From Burkholderiales bacterium (GTDB lineage Bacteria; Pseudomonadota; Gammaproteobacteria; Burkholderiales; Burkholderiaceae_C): DNA of 46,036 bases. The stretch spans positions 1-46,036 of the forward strand of contig CANBSV010000009.1 in NCBI GenBank assembly GCA_947372225.1. Direction: 5' to 3'. Positions 26,909 through 38,218 of this stretch are shown here, piece by piece; within the stretch, counting starts at the first letter, position 1, and each line of letters opens with the position of its first letter. Made by a program: the position numbers and the translations under genes. Under the pieces are notes generated by a model. That model had not been told where the DNA came from. It saw only the letters and a program-made list of their open reading frames with translations, and ran no database searches.

Positions 26909-28321
26909 TTATTGAATCTTCTTGGCCTTCTCGAAGGCTTCGTCGATCGTACCGACCATGTAGAACGCTTGCTCTGGCAGACTGTCGCACTCACCGGCGA
27001 CGATCATCTTGAAACCGCGAATCGTTTCTTTGAGCGGCACGTACTTGCCTGGTGACCCGGTGAAAACCTCTGCCACGTGGAACGGCTGGCTGAGGAAACG
27101 CTGGATCTTTCGTGCACGAGCCACCGCGAGCTTGTCTTCGGGCGCCAGTTCATCCATGCCCAGAATGGCGATGATGTCGCGCAATTCCTTGTAGCGCTGC
27201 AAGGTCCCTTGCACTGCACGGGCTGTGGTGTAGTGCTCCTCGCCAACGACGTTCGGGTCGAGTTGGCGGCTGGTCGAGTCGAGCGGATCGACCGCAGGGT
27301 AAATACCCAACGAGGCGATATCGCGCGACAACACCACGGTGGAATCCAAGTGGGCGAAGGTGGTGGCTGGAGACGGATCGGTCAAGTCATCCGCTGGCAC
27401 ATAAACGGCCTGGATCGAGGTGATCGAACCGACCTTGGTCGAAGTGATCCGCTCTTGCAGGCGACCCATTTCTTCGGCCAGTGTTGGCTGATAGCCCACC
27501 GCTGATGGCATGCGACCCAGCAACGCGGAAACTTCGGTACCGGCCAGTGTGTAGCGGTAGATGTTGTCCACGAAGAAGAGCACGTCCTTGCCTTCGTCGC
27601 GGAACGATTCGGCGATCGTGAGACCGGTCAACGCAACGCGCAGACGGTTGCCCGGCGGCTCGTTCATCTGACCGTAAACCATCGCGACCTTCGACTCGGG
27701 CAGGTTCTCGAGGTTCACCACGCCCGAGTCGGCCATCTCGTGATAGAAGTCGTTGCCCTCACGGGTGCGCTCACCAACACCGGCGAACACCGACAGGCCG
27801 CTGTGCGCCTTGGCGATGTTGTTGATCAATTCCATCATGTTCACGGTCTTGCCCACACCGGCACCGCCGAACAGGCCAACCTTGCCGCCCTTGGCAAACG
27901 GGCAGACCAAGTCGATCACCTTGATGCCGGTTTCGAGCAGGTCCTGCGACGGGCTCAATTCGTCATAAGCAGGCGGCTTGCGATGGATCGAAGCCATCAG
28001 TTCGTCGCCGACCGGGCCACGCTCATCGATTGGCGCACCCAGCACGTCCATGATTCGACCAAGAGTGGCACGACCCACGGGAACCGTGATCGGGCGTTCG
28101 GTGTTTTTCACCGTCAAGCCGCGACGCAGACCATCTGAGGAACCCAGTGCGATGGTGCGAACCACACCGTCGCCGAGCTGCTGCTGCACTTCGAGGGTCA
28201 GATTCGACCCTTCAAGCTTGAGTGCGTCGTAAATCTTCGGCATCGAATTGCGTGGGAATTCCACGTCGACGACCGCGCCAATGCACTGGACGATCTTGCC
28301 TTCTGTTGACACTGCGGACAT
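26909..28321 (-). CDS. atpD: ATP synthase beta subunit
   Basis: The catalytic F1 subunit, 470 residues. Walker A is GGAGVGKT at residues 152-159, and VLFFVDNIYRYTLAGTEVSALLGRMPSAVGYQPTL contains the Walker B Asp and the family signature. The hallmark GVGERTREGNDFY carries the catalytic Glu. The ATG at 28321 gives the normal start MSAVSTEGK; an extension upstream has no family match. It lies 58 bases after atpG. Confidence 0.99.
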   Translation of the reverse strand: MSAVSTEGKIVQCIGAVVDVEFPRNSMPKIYDALKLEGSNLTLEVQQQLGDGVVRTIALGSSDGLRRGLTVKNTERPITVPVGRATLGRIMDVLGAPIDERGPVGDELMASIHRKPPAYDELSPSQDLLETGIKVIDLVCPFAKGGKVGLFGGAGVGKTVNMMELINNIAKAHSGLSVFAGVGERTREGNDFYHEMADSGVVNLENLPESKVAMVYGQMNEPPGNRLRVALTGLTIAESFRDEGKDVLFFVDNIYRYTLAGTEVSALLGRMPSAVGYQPTLAEEMGRLQERITSTKVGSITSIQAVYVPADDLTDPSPATTFAHLDSTVVLSRDIASLGIYPAVDPLDSTSRQLDPNVVGEEHYTTARAVQGTLQRYKELRDIIAILGMDELAPEDKLAVARARKIQRFLSQPFHVAEVFTGSPGKYVPLKETIRGFKMIVAGECDSLPEQAFYMVGTIDEAFEKAKKIQ

Positions 28322-28379
28322 GTTTGTATCCTTCGAAAAAACAAATTCTGGTTTCAGTGGTGATCGGATCGTTCGCCGA

Positions 28380-29261
28380 TCAGACGGCGGCCGCACCTGC
28401 GACGATTTCGGAAAGTTCCTTGGTGATCGCAGCTTGACGTGTCTTGTTGTAGATCAGCTTCAGTTCACCAATGACGCTACCGGCGTTGTCGGTGGCTGAC
28501 TTCATCGCCACCATTCGAGCCGACTGCTCAGATGCCATGTTCTCAGCCACGGCCTGGTACACCAACGCTTCGGTATAGCGAACAAGCAAATCGTCGATGA
28601 CTGCGGCTGCATCCGGCTCGTAGATGTAGTCCCATCCGAAGGCACCAGCACCAATCGGAGCCGCTGCCTCCATGTTGCCGGAAGTCAGCGGCAGCAACTG
28701 CTGCACCAATGGCTCTTGCTTCATCGTATTGATGAAACCCGTGAAGCACAGGTACACCGCCGACAACTGGCCTGCAGCGTAAGCATCCAGAAGCACCTTG
28801 ACCGGGCCAATCAACTTATCAAGGTGTGGCTTGTCGCCCAATTGGGTGGCATGGGAAACCACCTTCACACCCACCCGGTTGAGAAAGCCCAACCCCTTGT
28901 TGCCGATTGCCACTGCTTCGGCCTTTTGACCTTGGCTTTCCAAGTCCCGCAGCTTCATCGTTACGGCACGCAACACGTTGGTGTTCATGCCTCCGCACAG
29001 ACCCTTGTCCGTGGTCACAACGATGAACCCGACAGTCTTGACGCCTTCGTTGGCAATCAGGAATGGATGCTTGTACTCAGGTGTGGCTTTCGACAGATTG
29101 GCCGCAAGACTGCGAATCTTTTCGGCGTACGGGCGAGCCGCACGCATCCGGTCCTGGGCCTTGCGCATCTTCGAAGCGGCGACCATTTCCATGGCCTTGG
29201 TGATCTTCTTGGTGTTCTCGACACTTTTGATCTTGCCGCGTATCTCTTTACCTGCTGCCAT
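28380..29261 (-). CDS. atpG: ATP synthase gamma subunit
   Basis: The 293-residue rotor shaft of F1. The N-terminal helix has KEIRGKIKSVENTKKITKAMEMVAASKMRKAQ, and the C-terminal helix has ARMVAMKSATDNAGSVIGELKLIYNKTRQAAITKELSEIVAGAAA. Both match the family strongly. The glycine-rich TTDKGLCGGMNT follows the first third. It lies 32 bases after atpA. Confidence 0.98.
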   Translation of the reverse strand: MAAGKEIRGKIKSVENTKKITKAMEMVAASKMRKAQDRMRAARPYAEKIRSLAANLSKATPEYKHPFLIANEGVKTVGFIVVTTDKGLCGGMNTNVLRAVTMKLRDLESQGQKAEAVAIGNKGLGFLNRVGVKVVSHATQLGDKPHLDKLIGPVKVLLDAYAAGQLSAVYLCFTGFINTMKQEPLVQQLLPLTSGNMEAAAPIGAGAFGWDYIYEPDAAAVIDDLLVRYTEALVYQAVAENMASEQSARMVAMKSATDNAGSVIGELKLIYNKTRQAAITKELSEIVAGAAAV

Positions 29262-29293
29262 GACGAATCTCCTTGATTGAGGTCGTCAGACGA

Positions 29294-30847
29294 TCAGGCG
29301 AAAGACTTCTTGAACGCACCGACGGCGGCCGACAACTCGGCTTCTGCGTCCTTATCGAGCATCTTCGAGTCTTCGATTTTCTTCAGCAAACCGGCATGAC
29401 TTGTCTTGAGGAACTGATGTAAACCGGACTCAAAAGCCAGAACCTTCTTGACATCCACATCGTCCATGAAGCCCTTGTTGACGGCGAACAGCGTTGCGCC
29501 CATCAGCGAGATCGACAGCGGGGAATACTGAGCCTGCTTGAGCAACTCGGTCACGCGTGCACCGCGGTCAAGTTGTTTGCGGGTAGCTTCATCAAGGTCG
29601 GACGCAAACTGAGCAAAAGCCGCCAGTTCGCGGTACTGAGCCAGGTCAGTACGAATACCGCCCGACAAACCCTTGATCACCTTGGTCTGAGCCGCACCAC
29701 CCACCCGAGACACAGAAATACCGGCGTTGATCGCAGGACGGATGCCCGCGTTGAACAGCGAAGTCTCCAGAAAGATCTGTCCGTCGGTGATCGAGATCAC
29801 ATTCGTTGGCACGAACGCCGAAACGTCGCCGGCCTGCGTCTCGATGATAGGCAAGGCAGTCAACGAGCCGGTCTTGCCCTTGACGGCACCCTTCGTGAAG
29901 GCCTCGACGTACTCGGCATTCACGCGAGCAGCACGCTCGAGCAGGCGGCTGTGCAGATAGAACACGTCGCCAGGATAAGCTTCGCGGCCTGGTGGGCGAC
30001 GGAGCAGCAACGACACCTGACGGTAAGCCACTGCTTGCTTGGAAAGGTCGTCATAAACGATCAGCGCATCTTCGCCGCGGTCACGGAAGTACTCGCCCAT
30101 CGTGCAGCCCGAATAGGCAGACACGTACTGCATCGCCGCCGATTCAGCAGCAGAGGCAGCCACAACAATCGTGTATTCCATGGCGCCGTTGGCTTCGAGC
30201 GAGCGAACCACGTTTTTGATCGACGACGCCTTCTGACCGATGGCGACGTAGATACAGGTCATGTTCTGACCCTTTTGGTTGATGATCGCGTCGATCGCCA
30301 CCGCTGTCTTGCCGGTCTGACGGTCACCGATGATCAGTTCGCGCTGGCCACGGCCCACTGGAACCATCGAGTCAATGGATTTCAAACCGGTCTGCATCGG
30401 TTGGTCCACGGACTTACGGGCGATCACGCCTGGAGCAATCTTTTCGATCGGCATCGACAACTGGGCGTTGATCGGACCCTTGCCGTCAATGGGCTGGCCC
30501 AGCGCATTGACCACGCGGCCTTTCAACTCGGGGCCGACTGGCACCTCAAGAATGCGACCGGTGCACTTGACCGTGTTGCCTTCGGCAATGTGCTCGTACT
30601 CACCCAAAATCACCGCGCCCACCGAGTCACGCTCGAGGTTCAGTGCCAGACCGAATGTGGGCGTGCCGTCGGCGGCAGCGGGGAACTCGAGCATTTCGCC
30701 TTGCATGACGTCCGACAGACCGTGCACGCGGCAGATGCCGTCAGCCACCGACACCACGGTGCCTTGGTTGCGAATGTCTGTCGAAGCACCAAGGCCTTCA
30801 ATTCGGCTCTTGATGAGTTCGGAAATTTCAGCGGGATTCAGTTGCAT
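29294..30847 (-). CDS. atpA: ATP synthase alpha subunit
   Basis: The 517-residue non-catalytic nucleotide-binding F1 subunit. The N-terminal beta-barrel start is QLNPAEISELIKSRIE. Walker A is GDRQTGKT at residues 174-181. LIVYDDLSKQAVAYRQVSLLLRRPPGREAYPGDVFYLHSRLLERAA is the family core, and SVSRVGGAAQTK the arginine-finger region. It lies 90 bases after atpH. Confidence 0.99.
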   Translation of the reverse strand: MQLNPAEISELIKSRIEGLGASTDIRNQGTVVSVADGICRVHGLSDVMQGEMLEFPAAADGTPTFGLALNLERDSVGAVILGEYEHIAEGNTVKCTGRILEVPVGPELKGRVVNALGQPIDGKGPINAQLSMPIEKIAPGVIARKSVDQPMQTGLKSIDSMVPVGRGQRELIIGDRQTGKTAVAIDAIINQKGQNMTCIYVAIGQKASSIKNVVRSLEANGAMEYTIVVAASAAESAAMQYVSAYSGCTMGEYFRDRGEDALIVYDDLSKQAVAYRQVSLLLRRPPGREAYPGDVFYLHSRLLERAARVNAEYVEAFTKGAVKGKTGSLTALPIIETQAGDVSAFVPTNVISITDGQIFLETSLFNAGIRPAINAGISVSRVGGAAQTKVIKGLSGGIRTDLAQYRELAAFAQFASDLDEATRKQLDRGARVTELLKQAQYSPLSISLMGATLFAVNKGFMDDVDVKKVLAFESGLHQFLKTSHAGLLKKIEDSKMLDKDAEAELSAAVGAFKKSFA

Positions 30848-30937
30848 GAGCTCTCTCCTGTCTGTACTCGCGCCTTGCTACAGGCGCGCTTCGTCAGCGT
30901 GGACGACGGGGGATGTAACCGGGATGCGACATGGCCC

Positions 30938-31471
30938 TCAGGCCGTGAGCGCGGCCCTCATTTGTTCGAGGCGCGCCTTCACCGAGGTATCCATGACCTC
31001 GTCTCCGACCACCACACGGATGCCACCGATCAGGGCGGGTTCAACCGCGACCGTGACGTTCAAACGCCGCCCAAAACGACGCTCCAGAGCCGACACCACT
31101 CCTGGCAGTTGTGACGCCTCGATCGGAAACGCGCTTGACACGGTCGCGTCTGACACCCCGGCACCTGCGTTCGCGAGCGCATGAAACTGTGCAGCGATCT
31201 CTGGCAATACGGTCAACCGACCGTTGTCGATGACCGTGCGCAACAAGTTTTGCAGCGTCAATGACAGCGGGATACCGGCCACTGAGGTCATCAAGTCAAA
31301 GACCTCCTGCGAGGTGACTTTCGGGCTGTCGGCAAACTGCCGGAGCTGATCGTCAGCAGCAACCGCCGCGAGCGCATCCACTTGCTGAGAAGCAGCATGG
31401 ACGTCACCCTTGGCAGCGACCTCGAACAATGCCTCGGCATACGGCCTGGCGAGTGTGGCGAGTTCGGCCAT
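30938..31471 (-). CDS. atpH: ATP synthase delta subunit
   Basis: The 177-residue stator protein that joins F1 to the b-subunit stalk (OSCP family). The N-terminal helical domain starts ELATLARPYAEALFEVA; the C-terminal strand region is VTVAVEPALIGGIRVVVGDEVMDTSVKARLEQMR. It starts 3 bases after atpF. Confidence 0.96.
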   Translation of the reverse strand: MAELATLARPYAEALFEVAAKGDVHAASQQVDALAAVAADDQLRQFADSPKVTSQEVFDLMTSVAGIPLSLTLQNLLRTVIDNGRLTVLPEIAAQFHALANAGAGVSDATVSSAFPIEASQLPGVVSALERRFGRRLNVTVAVEPALIGGIRVVVGDEVMDTSVKARLEQMRAALTA

Positions 31472-31474
31472 GAT

Positions 31475-31945
31475 TTAAAGCTCAACCTTCAAGCGATCGA
31501 GCAGATCGGCATGGACGCTGGCGTTGACCTCCCGGCTGAGGATCTGCTCCGCGCCCTTGACTGCCAGCAAAGCCACTTGCTCGCGCAAGGTTTCCCGTGC
31601 CTTTACGGCCTCCTGGGCCGCCTCGGCCTTGGCAGCGGCCACGATCTTTGCGCCTTCGTCATTGGCTCGGGCCTTGGCTTCTTCAATCATCGACTGGGCC
31701 AAACGCTCAGCGTCAGCCAGGCGTTGAGCTGCGTCGGTACGAGCGGCCGACAACTGCTCCTCGACTCGTTTGTTGGCCTGAGAAAGTTCAGCCTTCGCCT
31801 TGTCGGCTGCAGACAAACCTTCGGAGATCTTCAAGGCGCGCTCGTCAAGTGCCTTGACGATGGGCGGCCACACAAACGACATCGTGAACCAAACCAGGAT
31901 CAGGAACACGATAAGTTGCGCGATCAGCGTAGCGTTGATGCTCAC
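31475..31945 (-). CDS. atpF: ATP synthase b subunit
   Basis: The 156-residue peripheral stalk subunit of Fo. One N-terminal membrane helix covers about residues 5-26 (IAQLIVFLILVWFTMSFVWPPI). A long Ala/Glu/Lys-rich helix that forms the dimeric coiled coil follows. It is the standard bacterial length. It lies 66 bases after atpE and 3 bases before atpH. Confidence 0.97.
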   Translation of the reverse strand: MSINATLIAQLIVFLILVWFTMSFVWPPIVKALDERALKISEGLSAADKAKAELSQANKRVEEQLSAARTDAAQRLADAERLAQSMIEEAKARANDEGAKIVAAAKAEAAQEAVKARETLREQVALLAVKGAEQILSREVNASVHADLLDRLKVEL

Positions 31946-32011
31946 GTTGTTGCCTTTGAAACTGAGTGGATCAAGGCAGGGGGCACTTCAGTGACCCGCC
32001 TGCGGGACGAC

Positions 32012-32275
32012 TTACTTAGGCAGATTCGCGATTTGGGCCAGGAACGGGTTGGCCGTTGCGAACCACAGGGCGATACCAGTACCAATAATGAATGCGGCGT
32101 CAATCAGACCAGCCAGCAAGAACATCTTGGTTTGCAACTCGTTCATGAGCTCAGGCTGGCGCGCAGCCGACTCAAGGTACTTGCTGCCCATGATGCCAAT
32201 GCCGATACAGGCACCAACGGCACCCAGACCAATGATCAAGCCGGCGGCGAGGGCAACAAAGCTGATGACTTCCAT
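32012..32275 (-). CDS. atpE: ATP synthase c subunit
   Basis: The 87-residue proteolipid of the Fo ring. Helix 1 has the Gly-rich GLGAVGACIGIGIMG and helix 2 the proton-carrying D59 in LLAGLIDAAFIIG. The polar loop is AARQPE. There is no Na+-specific ligand set (Gln/Glu-Ser pattern) in sight, so proton use is likely. It lies 60 bases after atpB. Confidence 0.98.
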   Translation of the reverse strand: MEVISFVALAAGLIIGLGAVGACIGIGIMGSKYLESAARQPELMNELQTKMFLLAGLIDAAFIIGTGIALWFATANPFLAQIANLPK

Positions 32276-32335
32276 GATGACTCCTAAGTAGTTTTTAACG
32301 AGAGGGAAAAGAAAACGAGAAGAACCAAATTCACG

Positions 32336-33181
32336 TCAGTGCGCGTCATGCGCCTGACCGATGTAAACCAGAGTCAACATCATGAACACGAAGGCCTGCA
32401 ACGTGATGATCAGGATGTGAAAAATGGTCCACACCGTACCAGCGACGATGTGACCCAAAAACAAAGCGATGCCCGTGCCAGACAGCGTGAAAGCGCCACC
32501 CATCAAGGCGATCAGCATGAAGATCAATTCGCCGGCGTACATGTTCCCGAACAACCGCATGCCGTGAGAGACCGTCTTGGCAACAAACTCGATGACTTGC
32601 ATCAAGAAATTGACCGGGTACAAAAACCACTTGTCACCGAATGGGGCCGAAAACAACTCATGCACCCAACCGCCGGCACCCTTGATCTTCACGTTGTAGA
32701 ACAAGCAGACCAGCAACACCCCAATCGACAGACCCATGGTGATGGAGAGGTCGGCCGTAGGCACCACACGCAAGTGGTCCAAGCCAAACACGTGTTCGCC
32801 AACCCATGGAAGCAGGTCCACCGGCAGCATGTCCATCGCATTCAGCAGGAAGATCCAAACGAAAACAGTTAGCGCAAGCGGAGCCACCAAGCGGCGACTC
32901 GACGCACTGTGCACGATTCCCTTGGCTTGACTGTCAACCATCTCAACCAACATCTCGACAGCCGCCTGGAAGCGCCCGGGTTTGCCCGACGTTGCCTTGC
33001 TTGCGGCAAGCCAAAGCAACCAGCACCCCAGGAAGCCAAGAACCACCGTGAAGAACACGGAGTCAAGATTGATCACCGAGAAATCAACCACCGACGACTG
33101 CTGCTTGTTATGCAAGTGCGTCAAATGGTGAATGATGTATTCACCTGCGGTAGGAGCGTGTTCGGAACCTTCAGCAGACAT
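32336..33181 (-). CDS. atpB: ATP synthase a subunit
   Basis: The 281-residue proton-channel subunit of Fo. It has five or six membrane segments. The essential Arg is R209 in GMRLFGNMYAGELIF. The N-terminal region is hydrophilic with a His-rich stretch (EYIIHHLTHLHN). The first helix is near 42-60. It starts 6 bases after atpI. Confidence 0.97.
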   Translation of the reverse strand: MSAEGSEHAPTAGEYIIHHLTHLHNKQQSSVVDFSVINLDSVFFTVVLGFLGCWLLWLAASKATSGKPGRFQAAVEMLVEMVDSQAKGIVHSASSRRLVAPLALTVFVWIFLLNAMDMLPVDLLPWVGEHVFGLDHLRVVPTADLSITMGLSIGVLLVCLFYNVKIKGAGGWVHELFSAPFGDKWFLYPVNFLMQVIEFVAKTVSHGMRLFGNMYAGELIFMLIALMGGAFTLSGTGIALFLGHIVAGTVWTIFHILIITLQAFVFMMLTLVYIGQAHDAH

Positions 33182-33187
33182 GGCAGG

Positions 33188-33715
33188 TCACAACCTCATC
33201 GTTCGTTTGCGGCCACGCCACAGGAGCGCGAACCAATTCACCTTCATGCACACAACCATCGAGACCAGCAGCACGGGCCAACTCAAATTGGGCACCACGC
33301 GCGCCGCAATCACCAACATCGCGATCGCGGAACCGATCTTCAGGACTTCCCAAAACATGAAGCCCACAGCCAACCCCATCGGCGATCCGGCCCTGCGGGA
33401 CATCCCTCGCGCCATCAGCGCCCCAGGAATCACCACCGCCGCCGAACCGTAAGCCGCAGACCAGGCAAAAGCCACCGACCCGACCAGCAGAGCAATCAAG
33501 CAGCAAGCCAACCCCACGACAGCCTGGGCGCCGACCACCTGCCACGGAGTCGCGCAGGACGACCCCAAATCCAGCAAGGCCACTTCCTCACGCGTCAAGA
33601 CCTTCAGATCACCCTCCAAGTCACCGAGGTCGTCGGCGGGTAGAGGCTGCGCCTTTGAGTGAGGCAGGTCGGCAGAAGTCTTGGATCTCTCGCCACGAAC
33701 GATTGTGTCGGTCAT
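33188..33715 (-). CDS. atpI: ATP synthase subunit AtpI (assembly factor)
   Basis: A 175-residue membrane protein at the head of the operon. AtpI helps assemble the c ring and may affect Mg2+ uptake. Four hydrophobic segments lie in residues 65-170, including FMFWEVLKIGSAIAMLVIAA and the basic end LLWRGRKRTMRL, typical of the family. About 60 hydrophilic residues precede the first helix, longer than usual. The ATG at 33715 follows a possible -10 (TACAAT, 33752-33757). It is 6 bases before atpB. Confidence 0.92.
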   Translation of the reverse strand: MTDTIVRGERSKTSADLPHSKAQPLPADDLGDLEGDLKVLTREEVALLDLGSSCATPWQVVGAQAVVGLACCLIALLVGSVAFAWSAAYGSAAVVIPGALMARGMSRRAGSPMGLAVGFMFWEVLKIGSAIAMLVIAARVVPNLSWPVLLVSMVVCMKVNWFALLWRGRKRTMRL

Positions 33716-33751
33716 GGTGGCTGATCCGGCTGTATTCAACAAAGCCTCGGA

Positions 33752-33757
33752 ATTGTA
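33752..33757 (-). promoter_or_regulatory. Possible -10 of the atp operon promoter
   Basis: On the minus strand TACAAT (5 of 6 to consensus) lies 36 bases before the atpI start in a locally AT-richer stretch. The hexamer 17 bases upstream is a poor -35. The palindrome CTGTT-TG-AACAG is a little further upstream (near 33783), of unknown meaning. Confidence 0.35.
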
Positions 33758-33843
33758 CGTAATAACCCGCTGTTTTGGGAGCCTGTTTGAACAGTTGGGC
33801 CAACAACATGCTCGGGCGGGCATTTCAGCCCGGCGACCGCTTG

Positions 33844-34764
33844 TCAGGCAAAGAGGTGGGCTGGTAGTCCGGGAACCTCGACCCGCAGGGCCAATACGCA
33901 ACCGGCCCAGGGTTGTTCGAACAGTTCAGCAGCGGGGCGACCACGTCGGGACGTGGTGATGAACAGCGTCTTCAGGTCCGGCCCGCCAAAGCACGGCATC
34001 GTGGGACAACGCACCGGCAACCGGACCTCCCGAAGTAGCTCGCCCGACGCAGAAAGGCACAAGAGACGCTGCCCCTCAAACATCGCGACCCAGTAGTTTC
34101 CCTTGGCGTCAACGGCTGCCCCATCGGGACGACCACCGTATGCAAGCAAAGGCTGGGCGGGCTGTTTCAAGGGAAAAGAGATCAAAACGCGCCGCGCACT
34201 GATCGCTCCACTGGAGCCGTCGAAATCAAACGCGAAGACCGTGTGGGACTGCGTGTCACTCCAGTACATCGTGCGGCCATCCGAACTCCAGGCAAGCCCG
34301 TTGGACACCGCGATGCCATCCGCCATTGGCGTCAAGTTGCCGCGGTGGAAGCAATGCAGTGACGCCAGCGGGGGGTCTCGGGGCTCGTAAACCGTACCGA
34401 CCCAGAAGCGACCCTGCGGGTCGCACTTCCCATCGTTGAAGCGTTCGATCTTGGGGTCGTAAGGCGGCTCACACAGCAAGGCTCGCGCACCGGTGCGAGG
34501 GTCCAAGCGCCACAGACCGTCACGCGCGGCCAGCAAGATCCCGCCGTCGAGCATCGGCGCGCAACTGGCGATCTCGCTGTCGAACGTCCAGTGCGACAGC
34601 TGACCCGTTGCGGGATCGAACCGGTTGAGCGCGCGCGCAGGAATGTCGCAGTAGTACAGCACCTGTTCGCGCGGATGCCACACAGGAGACTCGCCAAGCA
34701 AGCTGGGAGAAGCCACCGCAAGCCTGACCGGCTCGTCATGGCAAGGCGCGAGCGTCGCGCTCAC
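33844..34764 (-). CDS. SMP-30 / gluconolactonase family protein
   Basis: A 306-residue six-bladed beta-propeller lactonase of the SMP-30/gluconolaconase/LRE family. The likely metal ligands are the Glu in LLGESPVW, the Asn in AVSNGLAWS and the Asp in GRPDGAAVD. The pattern FNDGKCDPQGRFWVGT is a strong family mark. Such enzymes open sugar-acid lactones (for example glucono-, galactono- or arabinonolactone). Its start overlaps the stop of the aldose 1-epimerase (ATGA), so both probably serve one sugar oxidation route. No sugar dehydrogenase or dehydratase is in the window. Confidence 0.93.
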   Translation of the reverse strand: MSATLAPCHDEPVRLAVASPSLLGESPVWHPREQVLYYCDIPARALNRFDPATGQLSHWTFDSEIASCAPMLDGGILLAARDGLWRLDPRTGARALLCEPPYDPKIERFNDGKCDPQGRFWVGTVYEPRDPPLASLHCFHRGNLTPMADGIAVSNGLAWSSDGRTMYWSDTQSHTVFAFDFDGSSGAISARRVLISFPLKQPAQPLLAYGGRPDGAAVDAKGNYWVAMFEGQRLLCLSASGELLREVRLPVRCPTMPCFGGPDLKTLFITTSRRGRPAAELFEQPWAGCVLALRVEVPGLPAHLFA

Positions 34765-35645
34765 AAGGCAGACACCTCAACCGTCATCGAGGCTTCAAAA
34801 CTCTCGCCCGGCTGCAACTCGCGCAAGCCATTCGCGCACGGGTCGATCATCTGGATCGCGTTGCTCACGTGGCTCACAGGTTCGACGCAGAAATACGCCT
34901 TGTCGGTCGGGGTGTAAACCACCAGGCGCTTCACATTCGATGTGAGCCCGAGCGAGAATTTTTCGTCACGGATGCGAGCAGCGCCCTTCCATCCTTCGAA
35001 GCAATGGTCCAAGCGCAGATTCGCCACCGCGCCATCGATCCCCGAATGCGCCACCTTGCGCACGGGCAATTCGCTGGCATCGGATTCCCAGCGGTCGCTG
35101 ACGTCAATGGACAACCCGCTGCCCCGCCGCTTTGGAAAATAGGGGTGCCAACCCAGCCCCACAGGCTGAGCCATGTCGGCGGTGTTGGTGATGGCCATCC
35201 TCACATGCAGCGCGCTGGGGTCCAGCGTGAAGTGCTGTTGCGTGTCGAACGAAAACGGCCAGTGCGCGTCCGGTATGTGGCTGTAGCGCAGCACTGCGGC
35301 GGCCGCACTGTGCGACAGGACATCCCAAGGGCGCAGCCAACCCACGCCGTGCACCGAGTGGGGGTTGTCATCGAAATTGGTTTCAGTGGTGTAGTCCCGG
35401 CCCTGCCAGCGAAATCGCTTGTTGCCCAGCCGGTTGGAATACGGCACCAGCGGATAGCAAGCCGATCGGCGCGATCCGGACAGTGAGTCCGAGTCGGTCG
35501 AGCGCAGGATGGGCGTGTCGCCGTGCCAGAAGCCAGCGATAGATCCGCCGAGATCGGCGCGCAGCGCCAATCTCAAGGCGCCGGCATGGAGTTCGATAGC
35601 GCCAGCAGGAGCGGCGCCATCAACCCGTGTGGCTGAGTCGCCCAA
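34761..35645 (-). CDS. Aldose 1-epimerase
   Basis: A 294-residue galactose mutarotase-like protein that interconverts alpha and beta anomers of a sugar. Family segments are PLVPYSNRLGNKRFRW, DDNPHSVHGVGWLRPWDV, VGLGWHPYFPKR and the C-terminal VVYTPTDKAYFCVEPVSHVSNAIQ, which carry the active-site His and Glu positions. The start is taken as TTG at 35645, with GGAGG at 35650-35654; an ATG start is absent at the family N-terminus. The sugar is unknown. It overlaps the SMP-30 gene. Confidence 0.9.
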   Translation of the reverse strand: MGDSATRVDGAAPAGAIELHAGALRLALRADLGGSIAGFWHGDTPILRSTDSDSLSGSRRSACYPLVPYSNRLGNKRFRWQGRDYTTETNFDDNPHSVHGVGWLRPWDVLSHSAAAAVLRYSHIPDAHWPFSFDTQQHFTLDPSALHVRMAITNTADMAQPVGLGWHPYFPKRRGSGLSIDVSDRWESDASELPVRKVAHSGIDGAVANLRLDHCFEGWKGAARIRDEKFSLGLTSNVKRLVVYTPTDKAYFCVEPVSHVSNAIQMIDPCANGLRELQPGESFEASMTVEVSAL

Positions 35646-35674
35646 AAGGCCTCCAAGGCTGATTCAGGCTTGGC

Positions 35675-36166
35675 TCAGTCAAGCTCGGCCTTCAGGTAAT
35701 GCGAATCGGCAATCGGGCTGAAGTAGTACGGCGGGATTTCCTCAAAGCCCAGCGAGGCATAAAGGCCGCGCGCGGCCTCCATGCCATCCAGCGTGTCGAG
35801 CAGCATGGTCGAGTAGCCCACGCTGCGGGCCTCATCGAACAGGGCCTGAGCCAGCAATCGGCCAAGGCCGAATCGGCGAAAAGCCGGCCGTACATACAGC
35901 CGCTTCATCTCGCAGGCGTTCGCGTAGTCGACATCAGCCAATGCACGCAGTGCGCCGCAGCCCGCCAGCTGGCCGTCCACAAAAGCCAGCAGCAGGTGGC
36001 CGTGAGGTGCCGCGTACTCACCCGGCAATCCAGCCAGTTCTTCCTCGATGTTCTGGAACTGCAAATCGATGTTGAGGCTGCCCAGATACTCGCGAAAGAT
36101 GCCGCGCGTCGCATCAAGCGAATCCTCATCGCTCGGGATCACGAGTTCTATGTCGGGTGCGGGCAT
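35675..36166 (-). CDS. GNAT-family N-acetyltransferase
   Basis: A 163-residue acetyltransferase fold protein. Motif A is CEMKRLYVRPAFRRFGLGRLLAQALFDEA, with RRFGLGR as the acetyl-CoA pyrophosphate loop. The later segment YSTMLLDTLDGMEAARGLYASLGFEEIPPYY is motif B. The acceptor (protein or small amine) is unknown. It is 29 bases upstream of the epimerase on the same strand, and 74 bases downstream of the uup stop. Confidence 0.9.
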   Translation of the reverse strand: MPAPDIELVIPSDEDSLDATRGIFREYLGSLNIDLQFQNIEEELAGLPGEYAAPHGHLLLAFVDGQLAGCGALRALADVDYANACEMKRLYVRPAFRRFGLGRLLAQALFDEARSVGYSTMLLDTLDGMEAARGLYASLGFEEIPPYYFSPIADSHYLKAELD

Positions 36167-36240
36167 GGGGGCGCGAAGCGGGGAATCTGTCTCAGTTTAT
36201 CGCCAGGACCGCCGCTGTCCTGCAGTCGCTTTCCCCACGT

Positions 36241-38148
<1,908 letters not shown>

Positions 38149-38218
38149 CGGTCGATTGTGAGGGTTGGCCCTGATGACGAAGAGGCAGCGCCGACGCCTG
38201 TGCGCCGAAAATGCGCCC

